DNA of 64,000 bases from Hyphococcus sp. (GCA_021776375.1 JAJFGA010000051.1:186001-250000); one strand, 5' to 3'. Shown: positions 44,305 to 53,873, counted from the stretch's first letter. The notes: a model not told the origin generated them from the sequence alone. Program-made: numbers and translations.

Positions 44305-45946
44305 AAAGCGCCTCCTTGAAGGGGTCTGCGCCGAGGCGCCGGTAAGTATCTATAAATCGTTCATTATCCTGACGATTATTACGGTAGTAATGGACCAGCT
44401 TTTCAACCGCGCCCACCGCATCGCCGGAGGAAAGCCCGCGACCGACAATCTCGCCGAGCGAGGCGTCTTCCGCACCTGATCCGCCAAGCGTGATCTGGTA
44501 GAATTCCTCGCCCTTTTTATCGACGCCAAGAATGCCGATATGACCGACATGGTGATGGCCGCAGGCGTTGATGCAGCCGGAAATTTTTATTTTTAACTCG
44601 CCAATATCTTCCTGCTGCTCAAGGTCTGAGAACCGCTCTGAAATGCGTTGCGCAATGGGGATCGAGCGGGTGTTAGCGAGCGTGCAATAGTCAAGGCCAG
44701 GACAGGCGATAATGTCGCTGACGAGGCGAATATTCGGGGTCGCCAGATCTTGCACCGTAAGCGCTTGCCACACCACATAGAGGTCGTCTTTTTTGACGTG
44801 CGGCAGGACCAGATTTTGCTCATGTGTGGCGCGGATTTCGTCTTGCGAATATTGCGCCGCCAAGTCCGCGACCGCCTCCATCTGAACGTCGGATATATCG
44901 CCGGGAATGCCGCCGACCGGTTTCAGCGAGATGTTGACGATAGCGTAACCGGGCGTTTTATGCGCGACCGTATTGACCCGAAGCCAGCGTGCAAATGCCG
45001 CCTCGCCTTTACGCTTTTGCTCCAGCACCGCGCTCTCGGCCGGCAGGTCTTCAAAATCCGGGGGTGTAAAATAAGCGCGAATACGCTCAATTTCTTCCGT
45101 CGGGAGATCAATTTCCGACTTACGGATCGCCGTCCATTCTGCCTCCACTAGATCGGTGAACTTTTCCACGCCGCCGGCGTTCACCAGAATTTTAATGCGT
45201 GCCTTATAGAGATTGTCGCGACGGCCTTCGAGATTATAGACGCGCAGCACCGCTTCCAGGTAAGACAGCAAATGTTTCTTGGGTAAAAACTCGCGGATGG
45301 TGTGGCCGATATAGGGCGTGCGTCCGAGCCCGCCGCCGACAATCACTTCAAACCCGGTTTCGCCGGCGTCATTTTTATGAATGCGCAGGCCAATGTCATG
45401 CAGCCGAATTGCGGCGCGGTCATTTTGCGACGCCGTGACTGCGATTTTGAACTTCCGCGGCAAGTATGTGAATTCAGGGTGAAATGTTGACCACTGGCGA
45501 ATAACCTCGCACCAAATGCGCGGATCCTCGACCTCATCGGCGGCAGCGCCGGCATATTGATCCGACGTCACATTACGAATGCAATTGCCCGAGGTCTGAA
45601 TGGCGTGCATTTCCACTTCAGCGAGGTCGTCGAGAATATCCGGCACATCGACCAGCGCCGGCCAGTTATATTGAATGTTCTGGCGCGTGGTAAAATGACC
45701 GTAGCCTTTGTCATATTTACGCGCGACATAAGCCAGTTTACGCATCTGACGCGACGATAACGTGCCATAAGGAACGGCGACGCGCAGCATATAGGCATGA
45801 AGCTGGAGGTAGAGCCCATTCATGAGCCGCAAAGGCTTGAACTGCTCTTCGCTCAACGCGCCCGACAGCCGGCGCTCTACTTGTCCACGAAATTGCGCAA
45901 CCCGCTCGCCAACAAGCGTCGCGTCAAACTCATCATAGCGATACAT
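44291..45946 (-). CDS. cysI: Sulfite (nitrite/sulfite) reductase hemoprotein
   Basis: Siroheme- and 4Fe-4S-containing enzyme that reduces sulfite to sulfide, 551 residues. The cluster/siroheme ligands are the CPGLDYC and CINAC motifs (C-x5-C and C-x3-C, about 425-470); TRQNIQYNW and GGGLGRTPYIG are the usual siroheme contacts. Sequence alone cannot exclude assimilatory nitrite reductase, but cysG and cysH in the same operon point to sulfite. Its ATG overlaps the GST stop (TGATG). Confidence 0.92.
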   Translation of the reverse strand: MYRYDEFDATLVGERVAQFRGQVERRLSGALSEEQFKPLRLMNGLYLQLHAYMLRVAVPYGTLSSRQMRKLAYVARKYDKGYGHFTTRQNIQYNWPALVDVPDILDDLAEVEMHAIQTSGNCIRNVTSDQYAGAAADEVEDPRIWCEVIRQWSTFHPEFTYLPRKFKIAVTASQNDRAAIRLHDIGLRIHKNDAGETGFEVIVGGGLGRTPYIGHTIREFLPKKHLLSYLEAVLRVYNLEGRRDNLYKARIKILVNAGGVEKFTDLVEAEWTAIRKSEIDLPTEEIERIRAYFTPPDFEDLPAESAVLEQKRKGEAAFARWLRVNTVAHKTPGYAIVNISLKPVGGIPGDISDVQMEAVADLAAQYSQDEIRATHEQNLVLPHVKKDDLYVVWQALTVQDLATPNIRLVSDIIACPGLDYCTLANTRSIPIAQRISERFSDLEQQEDIGELKIKISGCINACGHHHVGHIGILGVDKKGEEFYQITLGGSGAEDASLGEIVGRGLSSGDAVGAVEKLVHYYRNNRQDNERFIDTYRRLGADPFKEALYAAA

Positions 45947-46563
45947 CAGGCGGACTCCGTCAAAGGGTTAATCGACAGGTCTGTTTCAACCCGCGCGATC
46001 CAGGCGCGTACCGAAGGAAAGCCGGAAAGGTCGAACCCGCCTTCATGGGCGACGCGCGTATAGGCAACGAGCGCGATATCGGCGAGGGTCAGGCGGTCGC
46101 CCGCGAGGTAGTCTGTGTCCTGAAGAGCGCGCTCCATTAGCCCCAGCGCCGCTTCGCCACGCGGCAGCCATTCAGCATCGATCTTTTCATCCTCATGGCC
46201 GAGATAGGCTTTGCGGAAACGCCGTCCGGCAATATAGGGCTCGTGTGAATTTTGCTCCCAGAACAACCATTTGAAGACAAGCGCGCGATCATAGGGGTCG
46301 CGCGGCAGCAAATCGCCGTCATGGGCCTCGACCAGATAGACCATGATCGCATTAGACTGCGTCAGGGTGCGCCCATCGGCGAGCACCGCCGTCGGAACCT
46401 GCCCGAACGGGTTGATCGCCAGAAACGCATCGGTGCGGGTCTCGCCTTTTAAAATATCAAGCGCGATCCAGTCATAATCGAGCCCAAGATAGTCGGCTGT
46501 CCATTTTGTCTTCAGACAATTGCCGCTGATCGGGTCGCCATAGAGTTTAAGCTTGTTGCTCAT
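45946..46563 (-). CDS. Glutathione S-transferase family protein
   Basis: 205 residues: thioredoxin-like N-domain (about 1-78, LYGDPISGNCLKTKW, with the conserved NPFGQVPT and SNAIMVYL) and all-alpha C-domain (about 85-200, ending LADIALVAYT). The catalytic Ser/Cys position is at SGN/C near residue 13. GSTs are unusual in a cys operon. The start is the ATG at 46563, overlapping the DUF2849 stop (ATGA); the frame is open two more codons upstream. Coupled to DUF2849 and cysI. Substrate unknown. Confidence 0.87.
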   Translation of the reverse strand: MSNKLKLYGDPISGNCLKTKWTADYLGLDYDWIALDILKGETRTDAFLAINPFGQVPTAVLADGRTLTQSNAIMVYLVEAHDGDLLPRDPYDRALVFKWLFWEQNSHEPYIAGRRFRKAYLGHEDEKIDAEWLPRGEAALGLMERALQDTDYLAGDRLTLADIALVAYTRVAHEGGFDLSGFPSVRAWIARVETDLSINPLTESA

Positions 46564-46847
46564 GCGCAGCACTCCGCTTGAAGACCAAGGTCGCCGCGCA
46601 CGGTCGGGCCGGCGCCGCGAATGGTTTCGCGGATGATGGCGCGACCGGACGGCGCGCCGTCTGCGGTGATATCGATGATGTAGGCGTCGGTAATTTCCCG
46701 AACCCGCAACTGCGCGGCGCGAAGTACTGGAGCGACATCGTCATCATCAAACCGCGCCGCCTCGCCCCGTTGCGTCGCCCACTGATCATCGTCGCGGAGA
46801 TAAACCACCGCGCCGTCGCTGAGACGGTTTCCTGTAATCGCTTTCAT
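46560..46847 (-). CDS. DUF2849 protein of the sulfur-assimilation operon
   Basis: 95-residue small protein, a regular member of alphaproteobacterial cys operons between cysG and cysI. The family pattern is ITGNRLSDGAVVYL (N-terminus), FDDDDVAPVLRAA in the middle and REITDAYIIDI near the end. Function unknown; cotranscription suggests a role with CysI. AAAGGAGG ribosome-binding site; overlaps the cysG stop by 4 nt. Confidence 0.88.
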   Translation of the reverse strand: MKAITGNRLSDGAVVYLRDDDQWATQRGEAARFDDDDVAPVLRAAQLRVREITDAYIIDITADGAPSGRAIIRETIRGAGPTVRGDLGLQAECCA

Positions 46848-48244
46848 GCAACCCTCCTTTGCTCTGCAGCCAGCCCCAACAATGTTTCGCCATCGGCGAG
46901 CGCTGCAACCTCGCCGATAACAAACAGCGCCGGGCCCTGAATTCCGCCCGCCTCGATCAGCGCGCTGATATCGGCCAGCACGCCTTTTACAATTTTCTGA
47001 TTAGCGCGGGCGCCATTTTCGATGATCGCGACCGGGGTCAAGGGGACGCGCCCATGGGCGATCAGCTCACTTGAAATTTTCTCCGCGGTCGTAACGCCCA
47101 TATAGACAACCAGCGTATTTTTAAGTGCGGCAAGCGCCGCCCAATCGAGATCAGGCTCGGTATCGCCTTTAGCGTGGCCGGTGACGAAGGTAACGGCCTG
47201 GGCGTGATCGCGATGAGTGAGCGCCATGCCGGCGGCGGCAGCGCAGCCAGTTGCCGCAGTGATCCCCGGCGTTACAAATACCGCAATTCCGGCGGCGCGC
47301 ATTGCCTCTAGCTCTTCTCCACCACGGCCGAAGACGAACGGATCGCCACCCTTGAGACGGACAACGTTTTTGCCTTCGCGGGCCAGCGCGATCATGGTTT
47401 TTTCAATGTCTGCCTGCGCCACGGCATGGGCGGCTTTCGCCTTGCCCACATAAAGCCGGTCCGCATCGCGCCGCGCCAATGCTAAAACCTCATCGCTGAC
47501 TAGGCGGTCGTATAAGATGACGTCGGCATTTTGTAATAACCGCAACGCCTTGATGGTCAGAAGGTCCGGATCACCGGGGCCTGCGCCGACAATATGGACA
47601 ACGCCATCTTGTTCAGCTTGCGTACGGTTAATGATTTCAAGCATAGCCTCATGCGCGGCGCGTTCTTCGCCCTTAAGCACCAACGTTGCAATCGGGCCGT
47701 TGAAAAACGCCTCCCAGAATCCGCGCCGGCGAGTTTCGTCCAATTTTGCCTTGATGGCGCTGCGGTAACGGCCGGCAAATTCTGCCAGCGCGCCGACTTT
47801 TGTCGGCAAAAGCGCCTCAATATCAGCGCGCAATCTTTTGACCAGCACCGGCGCCGCGCCATCTGAAGAGACCGCAACAGTGAGCCGGCCACGATCAATG
47901 ATTGACGGCGTCGTAAAATCGCAAAGCTCAGGGCGGTCAACGACATTGACCAGCGCGCCGGCGGCGCGGGCAAGACCTGCCCATTGCTCGGCGTCAGCCG
48001 CACCATCGACAGCGACAAAGACCAACGCCGCGCTGGCCAGATCTGCGCGAACCGGCGTCGCCTCAATCAGCCGCGCGCTATCGGTTAGTTCGCTGCGGGT
48101 CGCGGCCTCAATCTCAGGCCAGATCAGCAAAGGTTCGGCTCCGGCGGCGATAACCAGTCGCGCCTTAGCCAACGCTGCCGCACCGCCGCCAATGATGATG
48201 GTTTTGCGGGTTTTAAGGTCGATGAAGGTCGGAAATCTAATCAT
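46844..48244 (-). CDS. cysG: Siroheme synthase (trifunctional CysG)
   Basis: Makes siroheme for the sulfite reductase. 466 residues: N-terminal precorrin-2 dehydrogenase/ferrochelatase (about 1-200, Rossmann GGGAAALAKARLV, ATPVRADLAS) and C-terminal uroporphyrinogen-III methyltransferase (about 215-466, VGAGPGDPDLLTIKALRLL, KGGDPFVFGRGGEELEA, and GGITAATGCAAAAG). Start ATG at 48244 begins MIRFPTFIDL, the usual CysG N-terminus; the frame stays open upstream to 48469, a region I regard as leader. Confidence 0.93.
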   Translation of the reverse strand: MIRFPTFIDLKTRKTIIIGGGAAALAKARLVIAAGAEPLLIWPEIEAATRSELTDSARLIEATPVRADLASAALVFVAVDGAADAEQWAGLARAAGALVNVVDRPELCDFTTPSIIDRGRLTVAVSSDGAAPVLVKRLRADIEALLPTKVGALAEFAGRYRSAIKAKLDETRRRGFWEAFFNGPIATLVLKGEERAAHEAMLEIINRTQAEQDGVVHIVGAGPGDPDLLTIKALRLLQNADVILYDRLVSDEVLALARRDADRLYVGKAKAAHAVAQADIEKTMIALAREGKNVVRLKGGDPFVFGRGGEELEAMRAAGIAVFVTPGITAATGCAAAAGMALTHRDHAQAVTFVTGHAKGDTEPDLDWAALAALKNTLVVYMGVTTAEKISSELIAHGRVPLTPVAIIENGARANQKIVKGVLADISALIEAGGIQGPALFVIGEVAALADGETLLGLAAEQRRVA

Positions 48245-48342
48245 GATAGTTTTTCTAAAGAGGTTATTATCTGGACGGTGGTAGCAGGAGGCATAATCAA
48301 AGCTAGTTTTGCAAAAGCGCAGCCTCAACCGATTATTATTTA

Positions 48343-48400
48343 GGCTTTTGATAGGTTTCCTGAAGCGCCCTATTAAAGCCTCGATTTTCTGGGGCTTTAG
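48343..48400 (-). promoter_or_regulatory. Structured leader of the cysG operon
   Basis: On the cysG mRNA strand, GGCTTTAATAGG (48380-48369) pairs with CCTATCAAAAGCC (48355-48343) with one small bulge, giving a 12-bp stem around a 13-nt loop. A second copy, CTAAAGCC (48400-48393), can pair with GGCTTTA at 48380-48374 instead, so two mutually exclusive stems exist. This is the layout of an attenuator. It lies 99-156 nt upstream of the cysG ATG. No riboswitch class is recognised. Confidence 0.4.
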
Positions 48401-48410
48401 AATTTCTGAT

Positions 48411-48420
48411 GTGAATTCAC
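48411..48420. promoter_or_regulatory. Palindrome between cysG and LysR gene
   Basis: GTGAATTCAC is a perfect 10-bp palindrome, 167 nt upstream of cysG and 84 nt before the LysR gene. A LysR-type operator (T-N11-A) could lie here, but the match is too short to decide. Confidence 0.25.
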
Positions 48421-48504
48421 TTCTTTGTGATTGCGATATATTTTTATTGCTATTAGGGTAGCTATTCAAAATATCCCGGCTTGAAAATCGGAAATGAGGC
48501 TGAA

Positions 48505-49440
48505 ATGAAGAAAATACCTCCCCTTAACGCACTGCGCGTCTTCGAAGCGGCTGCGCGCCATTTAAGCTTTACTAAGGCAGCGGAGGAGCTACATGTGACC
48601 CCCGGCGCGGTCAGCCAGCAGATAAAGGCGCTTGAAGATTTTCTGCAAACACCAGTGTTTCGCCGCGAAAAGCGCTCGCTGCTCTTAACTGACGAGGCCC
48701 AGGCGAGCCTGCCGGTATTGCGCGAAGGCTTCGACAAGCTCGCGGAGGCCGGAAAAATTCTCGCGGCCAAATCTGACACTGGCCGACTGACTGTGTCGGT
48801 GGCGCCGTCCTTTGCCTCCAAATGGCTGGTTCCGCGGCTCGACCGGTTTCAGAGCGATCATCCGGAAATTGACGTCTGGGTGTCGGCGGACATGGATGTG
48901 GTCGATTTCGCGGTCCACGATGTCGATGTCGCCATCCGCTATGGCAGCGGACACTATCCCGGGCTGATCGTCGATCACCTGATGGCCGAAAAAATTGTCC
49001 CGGTTTGCAGCCCGCATCTGCTGACTGGCGACAATCCGCTGAAGGCGCCGGAAGGCCTGACCCATCACACGCTGCTGCATGATTCCAGCACCGATAAGGA
49101 TGAGAGTTGCCCAACCTGGCCGATGTGGTTGAAGGCCGCCGGAGTGTGCCACAAGCAAGGCGACCGCGGTCTGAAATTCAACCAGTCAAGCCTGGTGATT
49201 GAGGCGGCGGTGGCGGGTAAGGGCGTGGCGCTGGCTAAAGCGGCGCTGGCGCTGGCCGACCTTGAAGCCGGGCGGCTGGTCATTCCGTTCGACATGACGA
49301 CGCCAACGGAGTTTGCCTATTACATCGTCCACCCGCCGTCCAAAACGTCTTCGTCGATGGTCAAAGCGTTTGCCGCATGGCTTAAAAATGAAGCCGCGAC
49401 CAGCCTTGATGCATCGGACTTGCGCGAAGCTGCCGCCTGA
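48505..49440 (+). CDS. LysR-family regulator, GcvA-like
   Basis: 311 residues: N-terminal winged HTH (MKKIPPLNALRVFEAAARH, FTKAAEELHVTPGAVSQQIK; about 1-60) and an effector domain (about 95-300) with PSFASKWLVPRL, typical of the GcvA branch. Start ATG at 48505 with GAGG 5 nt upstream; a TTG at 48481 is also open. Divergent from the cysG operon, so it may control sulfur genes, although GcvA-type proteins usually regulate glycine or beta-lactamase genes. The effector is unknown. Confidence 0.88.
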   Translation: MKKIPPLNALRVFEAAARHLSFTKAAEELHVTPGAVSQQIKALEDFLQTPVFRREKRSLLLTDEAQASLPVLREGFDKLAEAGKILAAKSDTGRLTVSVAPSFASKWLVPRLDRFQSDHPEIDVWVSADMDVVDFAVHDVDVAIRYGSGHYPGLIVDHLMAEKIVPVCSPHLLTGDNPLKAPEGLTHHTLLHDSSTDKDESCPTWPMWLKAAGVCHKQGDRGLKFNQSSLVIEAAVAGKGVALAKAALALADLEAGRLVIPFDMTTPTEFAYYIVHPPSKTSSSMVKAFAAWLKNEAATSLDASDLREAAA

Positions 49441-49452
49441 GACGTGACCAAG

Positions 49453-49503
49453 CCTAGACCACGTTCACAATTTATAGGATCGGAGAACGTGGCCTAGGTT
49501 CTT
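49453..49503 (+). terminator. Terminator after the LysR gene
   Basis: CCTAGACCACGTTC (49453-49466) and GAACGTGGCCTAGG (49485-49498) pair with 13 of 14 positions (one A-C mismatch in the DNA sense) around 18 nt, followed by TTCTTT. It lies 12 nt past the LysR stop. It also separates that transcript from the opposing small RNA. Confidence 0.6.
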
Positions 49504-49556
49504 TAGTCGTCGCGCATGCGAACCCAAAAACCGCGTACACTTTTTATGAATGCACT

Positions 49557-49680
49557 CAAAAAAATGCGCCCACGCTTGATTGGGGGGAAGCCAAGCGCGG
49601 GCGCCGATAAGCGGTTTGGGGGGGAGGAGAAAACAACCGCTTTCATATTTGCAAATGGCGTCTGACGCGCGGTTTTCAAG
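49557..49680 (-). ncRNA. Small RNA with two C-rich loops (GsrN/cuckoo-like)
   Basis: About 124 nt between a NifU/IscU-like gene and the LysR gene. Read on the minus strand: a 5' part with GCGUC-A-GACGC; hairpin 1, AAGCGGUU (49642-49635) with AACCGCUU (49616-49609), 8 bp, 18-nt loop containing UCUCCUCCCCCCC; hairpin 2, GCGCCCGCGCUUG (49604-49592) with CAAGCGUGGGCGC (49578-49566), 13 bp with one G-U pair, 13-nt loop with CUUCCCCCC; then A and seven U (49564-49558). Hairpin 2 is a textbook Rho-independent terminator. The CUCCUCC loop is complementary to ribosome-binding sites (GGAGGAG). This matches known alphaproteobacterial C-loop sRNAs. Not confirmed by homology. Confidence 0.72.
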
Positions 49681-49686
49681 CGTAGA

Positions 49687-49713
49687 AACTTTACCGTTTT
49701 GTCAGGCGGTTCC
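49687..49713 (-). promoter_or_regulatory. Candidate promoter of the small RNA
   Basis: On the minus strand GGAAC (49713-49709), 18 nt, then AGTT (49690-49687). This resembles the general-stress EcfG promoter (GGAAC, 16-17 nt, CGTT) with one base and one spacer difference. The same stretch can be read as sigma-70: TTGGAA, 16 nt, TAAAGT. Start would be near 49680. The stress reading is a hypothesis only. Confidence 0.4.
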
Positions 49714-49752
49714 AAAATACGATCAAGAAACCGTGATCCGTCTTTATACAGG

Positions 49753-50202
49753 CTATGTTGTCGCAACCGCTTTTTTATTGCCCAACTGATCGAGACAATC
49801 GCAAATCGCTTCAAACACCAGCATGGTCGAGGTATGGCGCTGCGGATAGTCGCGGATGGTCTCTAACAGAGCGAGATCGCGCCAGCGCACGCCCGTTGGC
49901 GGTGGTCCGCCGTCTTTCAACATCGCAAGCATTTGATCGCGCAATCGGTAAAGCTCATCGACGGATGCGCCAGCAATATTGCGTGCAACAATCGAGGCGG
50001 CGGCCTGCCCGAGGGCGCAGGCGCGCGCCGTCATGCCGAATTCTGCAACCACGCCATCCTTAAGCGTCAAATCGACCTCAATTTCTGAACCACACACACG
50101 GCTTATTTTTTTCGCCGTGGCATCCGGCTCCGCCAGCCGGCGCGCCGCCGGGATCGTCGCCGCCGCATCCAATATGCCGCCGGAATAAAGATCGCTAATC
50201 AT
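49753..50202 (-). CDS. Iron-sulfur cluster assembly scaffold (IscU/NifU-N-like)
   Basis: 149 residues of the IscU/NifU N-terminal fold. The three cluster-ligand Cys are visible: VCGSEIEV (Cys about 37), ACALGQAAASIV (about 62) and EAICDCLD (about 135). It is shorter and more divergent than housekeeping IscU, like the alphaproteobacterial stand-alone proteins often found near hisI. It follows the pirin gene by 21 nt. The small RNA begins 40 nt past its stop. Confidence 0.83.
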   Translation of the reverse strand: MISDLYSGGILDAAATIPAARRLAEPDATAKKISRVCGSEIEVDLTLKDGVVAEFGMTARACALGQAAASIVARNIAGASVDELYRLRDQMLAMLKDGGPPPTGVRWRDLALLETIRDYPQRHTSTMLVFEAICDCLDQLGNKKAVATT

Positions 50203-50223
50203 GGCGCCTATTTGGCGATTTTC

Positions 50224-50922
50224 TCACGCCAAATCAAACAACAGGATTTCGCTGTCAGCGAGGGCTTTGAACGAGACCGCCTCTTGGCCTTCAATTTTGG
50301 CGCCGTCGCCAGCCTGCATGATCGAGCCTTCCGGCAGCTCGACACCACCTTTAGCCACTTGCAGCCAGCCATAGCGTCCGGGTGCAAATTTATGCGACAG
50401 CGTCTCACCTTGCTTGATCACCGATGCGTAAAGGTCTGCAGCCTGGTGGATTTTTATCGAGCCCTCACGGCCATCGCCCGAGGCGACCAGCGCAAGCCCG
50501 CCGTCGCGGGCGGACCCAATGCGTCGCTCTTCGTAATGCGGCGTGTGACCGGCCGCATCCGGCAGCAGCCAGATCTGATAGAGGTGCAGCATGTTCTCGT
50601 CAGAAGCGTTGAATTCACTGTGAGTGACGCCCGTCCCGGCACTCATATATTGCACCATGCCGGGAGTAATGGTCCCGCCGCCGCCGGTGGAATCCTTATG
50701 CGCAAGCTCGCCCTCCAGCACATAGGTGATGATTTCCATATCCTGGTGTGAATGCGGCGGGAAGCCCGCGCCCGGATTGATGCGGTCTTCATTCATCACT
50801 CGCAACGCACGGAAATTCATATGTTCCGGGTGGTGATAATTGGCGAAGGAAAATGTGTGGCGCGCATCGAGCCAGCCATGATTGGCCTGGCCCCTGTCAA
50901 CCCCCTTGCGGATCGTGATCAC
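50224..50922 (-). CDS. Pirin family protein (YhhW-like)
   Basis: 232-residue bicupin protein. The metal-binding N-terminal cupin shows PPHSHQDMEIITYVLEGEL (first His pair and later Glu), then MQYMSAGTGVTHSEFN (His). Family members such as YhhW cleave quercetin; others act as nuclear or redox cofactors, so the real role is uncertain. Start is GTG at 50922, with AAGGAGG 6 nt upstream. Same strand as the NifU-like gene. Confidence 0.88.
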   Translation of the reverse strand: MITIRKGVDRGQANHGWLDARHTFSFANYHHPEHMNFRALRVMNEDRINPGAGFPPHSHQDMEIITYVLEGELAHKDSTGGGGTITPGMVQYMSAGTGVTHSEFNASDENMLHLYQIWLLPDAAGHTPHYEERRIGSARDGGLALVASGDGREGSIKIHQAADLYASVIKQGETLSHKFAPGRYGWLQVAKGGVELPEGSIMQAGDGAKIEGQEAVSFKALADSEILLFDLA

Positions 50923-51043
50923 GATTAGCCTCCTTGCTAAAATTTTTCGAAGAGTTCGAAGACTATATGGGGCTTGTTATCAGGGCTTAAAGAGACGCCA
51001 ATCCACGGCTGGGGTCACATCTGCGCGATTAAGGGAGCTGCAA

Positions 51044-51931
51044 TCAAAAGCCTCGAAACGGGAAATCCGCCGGGCGTTGCAGCCAGTTTTGCGCCGGCCA
51101 CTGAGCGGCGCCATCGACAATATGCAGCGTATAGGCGTGACGCGATCGCGAGGAACGGTTTTGCGCGCTCATATGCGGCGCGCGGCCATGGAAGACGACA
51201 AGATCGCCGCGTTCGGCAGGAGCCGGCGCCGCCAGATGGTCGTCGAGTGGCGCATCGTCAATCACATCAGTAACCAGCGCGCCCTCCGCCGTTCTATAAT
51301 TCAATCGCTGCAAGGGGGCTTTGTGACCGCCGGGCACAAACTGCATGCAGCCATTGTCCTCATCAGCATCGTCGATCGCGAACCAAAGGCCGATGCAGGT
51401 TTCCGGTTCAGTATAAAGATAGGTGGAATCCTGATGGCAGACCACCTCACCGCCGATCCGCGGCGGCTTGAAAATATACATCGACTGCACCAGCAAAGGA
51501 TCTGCAAAGCCCAACGACGCAACAACAGCCGTCAGTTCCGCTGTTCGCGAAAATTCGTCAAACAACGGATCAATATCATGCATGGCGTGACCCATCTTGT
51601 TGATGGAATGACGCTTGTCCTGTTTTAAGTCGCCCGCCGCATCAAACGCATCCTCTTCAAAAAAGAACCCGATATCGGCGCCTGATCGGATAAAATAGTC
51701 ATCGCCCAATTGCACATTCGACTTGCTAGAAAAGAAACTGCGCACAGATTGAGGATCGAATGCATCGACAAGTTCGCTGGTGCGCGTTTGCAGCGCTTTG
51801 CAAGCATGCCGCCCCGCAAAGCCGCGCAGGATAATCACGCCCGCCTCATCAAAGGCGGTGCGCATCTCCGCACTCAACCGCCCGCCTTTGGGGGCAGGGA
51901 ACTCGGGCAGGCTGGTTTTTGCGTTCGCCAA
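51044..51931 (-). CDS. Phytanoyl-CoA dioxygenase (PhyH) family protein
   Basis: 295-residue Fe(II)/2-oxoglutarate oxygenase. The iron triad is in CHQDSTYLY (His, Asp; about 155-162) and the distal His in FHGRAPHMSAQN (about 250); the 2OG Arg is probably in SRSRHAYTLHI. The substrate is unknown; eukaryotic PhyH hydroxylates phytanoyl-CoA. Start is a TTG at 51931 with AGGAG 7 nt upstream, only 3 nt after cysS, so cotranscribed with it. Confidence 0.85.
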   Translation of the reverse strand: MANAKTSLPEFPAPKGGRLSAEMRTAFDEAGVIILRGFAGRHACKALQTRTSELVDAFDPQSVRSFFSSKSNVQLGDDYFIRSGADIGFFFEEDAFDAAGDLKQDKRHSINKMGHAMHDIDPLFDEFSRTAELTAVVASLGFADPLLVQSMYIFKPPRIGGEVVCHQDSTYLYTEPETCIGLWFAIDDADEDNGCMQFVPGGHKAPLQRLNYRTAEGALVTDVIDDAPLDDHLAAPAPAERGDLVVFHGRAPHMSAQNRSSRSRHAYTLHIVDGAAQWPAQNWLQRPADFPFRGF

Positions 51932-51934
51932 TCA

Positions 51935-53308
<1,374 letters not shown>

Positions 53309-53418
53309 GGGTCGGCCTCCTAACAGTCCCGGATTAGCTAACGCCGCTACGCAGTTGAGGCAATAAACTTGACGCAACAAATCCCATCGCCGGGCTGGGA
53401 TCGCACGAGCGTGATGCT

Positions 53419-53841
53419 ATGCTGGCGATTATGGCAGATAAGCAGAAGTTTCCCGGTCGCGAGACTGTTGCCGGCCCGATTGAGGAAACGCAAACCTTCG
53501 CCCCGAAGTTCGGTCCCGACGGACTGATCCCTGCCGCCGTCACCGATGCCCAGAGCGGCCAACTGTTGATGCTCGCTTATATGAACGCCGACGCGCTCAC
53601 CCTGACCATTGCCCGCGGCGAGGCCTGGTACTGGTCGCGCTCGCGTGGCGCCTTGTGGCGAAAAGGCGCGATATCGGGGAACGTCCAGCGGGTCGTCGAA
53701 ATCCGCACCGATTGCGATCAGGACGCCATCGAACTCGTCGTGGAGCAACAAGGCCCGGCCTGTCACACCGACCGGCGGTCATGCTTTTACCGCATAATCA
53801 CCAAGGGCGACGGCGCGCCGAGCCTTACTTTCAAAGATTAG
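53419..53841 (+). CDS. hisI: Phosphoribosyl-AMP cyclohydrolase
   Basis: Third step of histidine biosynthesis, opening the adenine ring of PR-AMP. 140 residues; catalytic/metal motifs [18 protein letters not shown] (Asp/Cys) and [11 protein letters not shown] near the C-terminus are all present. The start could be 53419 or the ATG at 53431 (MADKQKFPG). Divergent from cysS by about 110 bp. The separate phosphoribosyl-ATP pyrophosphatase (hisE) is not fused. Confidence 0.94.
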   Translation: MLAIMADKQKFPGRETVAGPIEETQTFAPKFGPDGLIPAAVTDAQSGQLLMLAYMNADALTLTIARGEAWYWSRSRGALWRKGAISGNVQRVVEIRTDCDQDAIELVVEQQGPACHTDRRSCFYRIITKGDGAPSLTFKD

Positions 53842-53873
53842 GCTGCGCACAAAAACATTTTCTCAACTACGTG

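Noticed and set aside
48245-48469. CysG N-terminal extension as part of the protein
   Set aside because: CysG proteins begin at the MIRFP-like segment; the extension begins with TTG and holds hairpins. Kept as a leader instead.
48245-48480. SAM-II or cobalamin riboswitch upstream of cysG
   Set aside because: I could not find the conserved core of either; only simple alternative stems are visible.
49503-49814. 103-codon frame on the minus strand
   Set aside because: Its start lies inside the NifU-like gene and it runs through both hairpins and the terminator of the small RNA; no ribosome-binding site.
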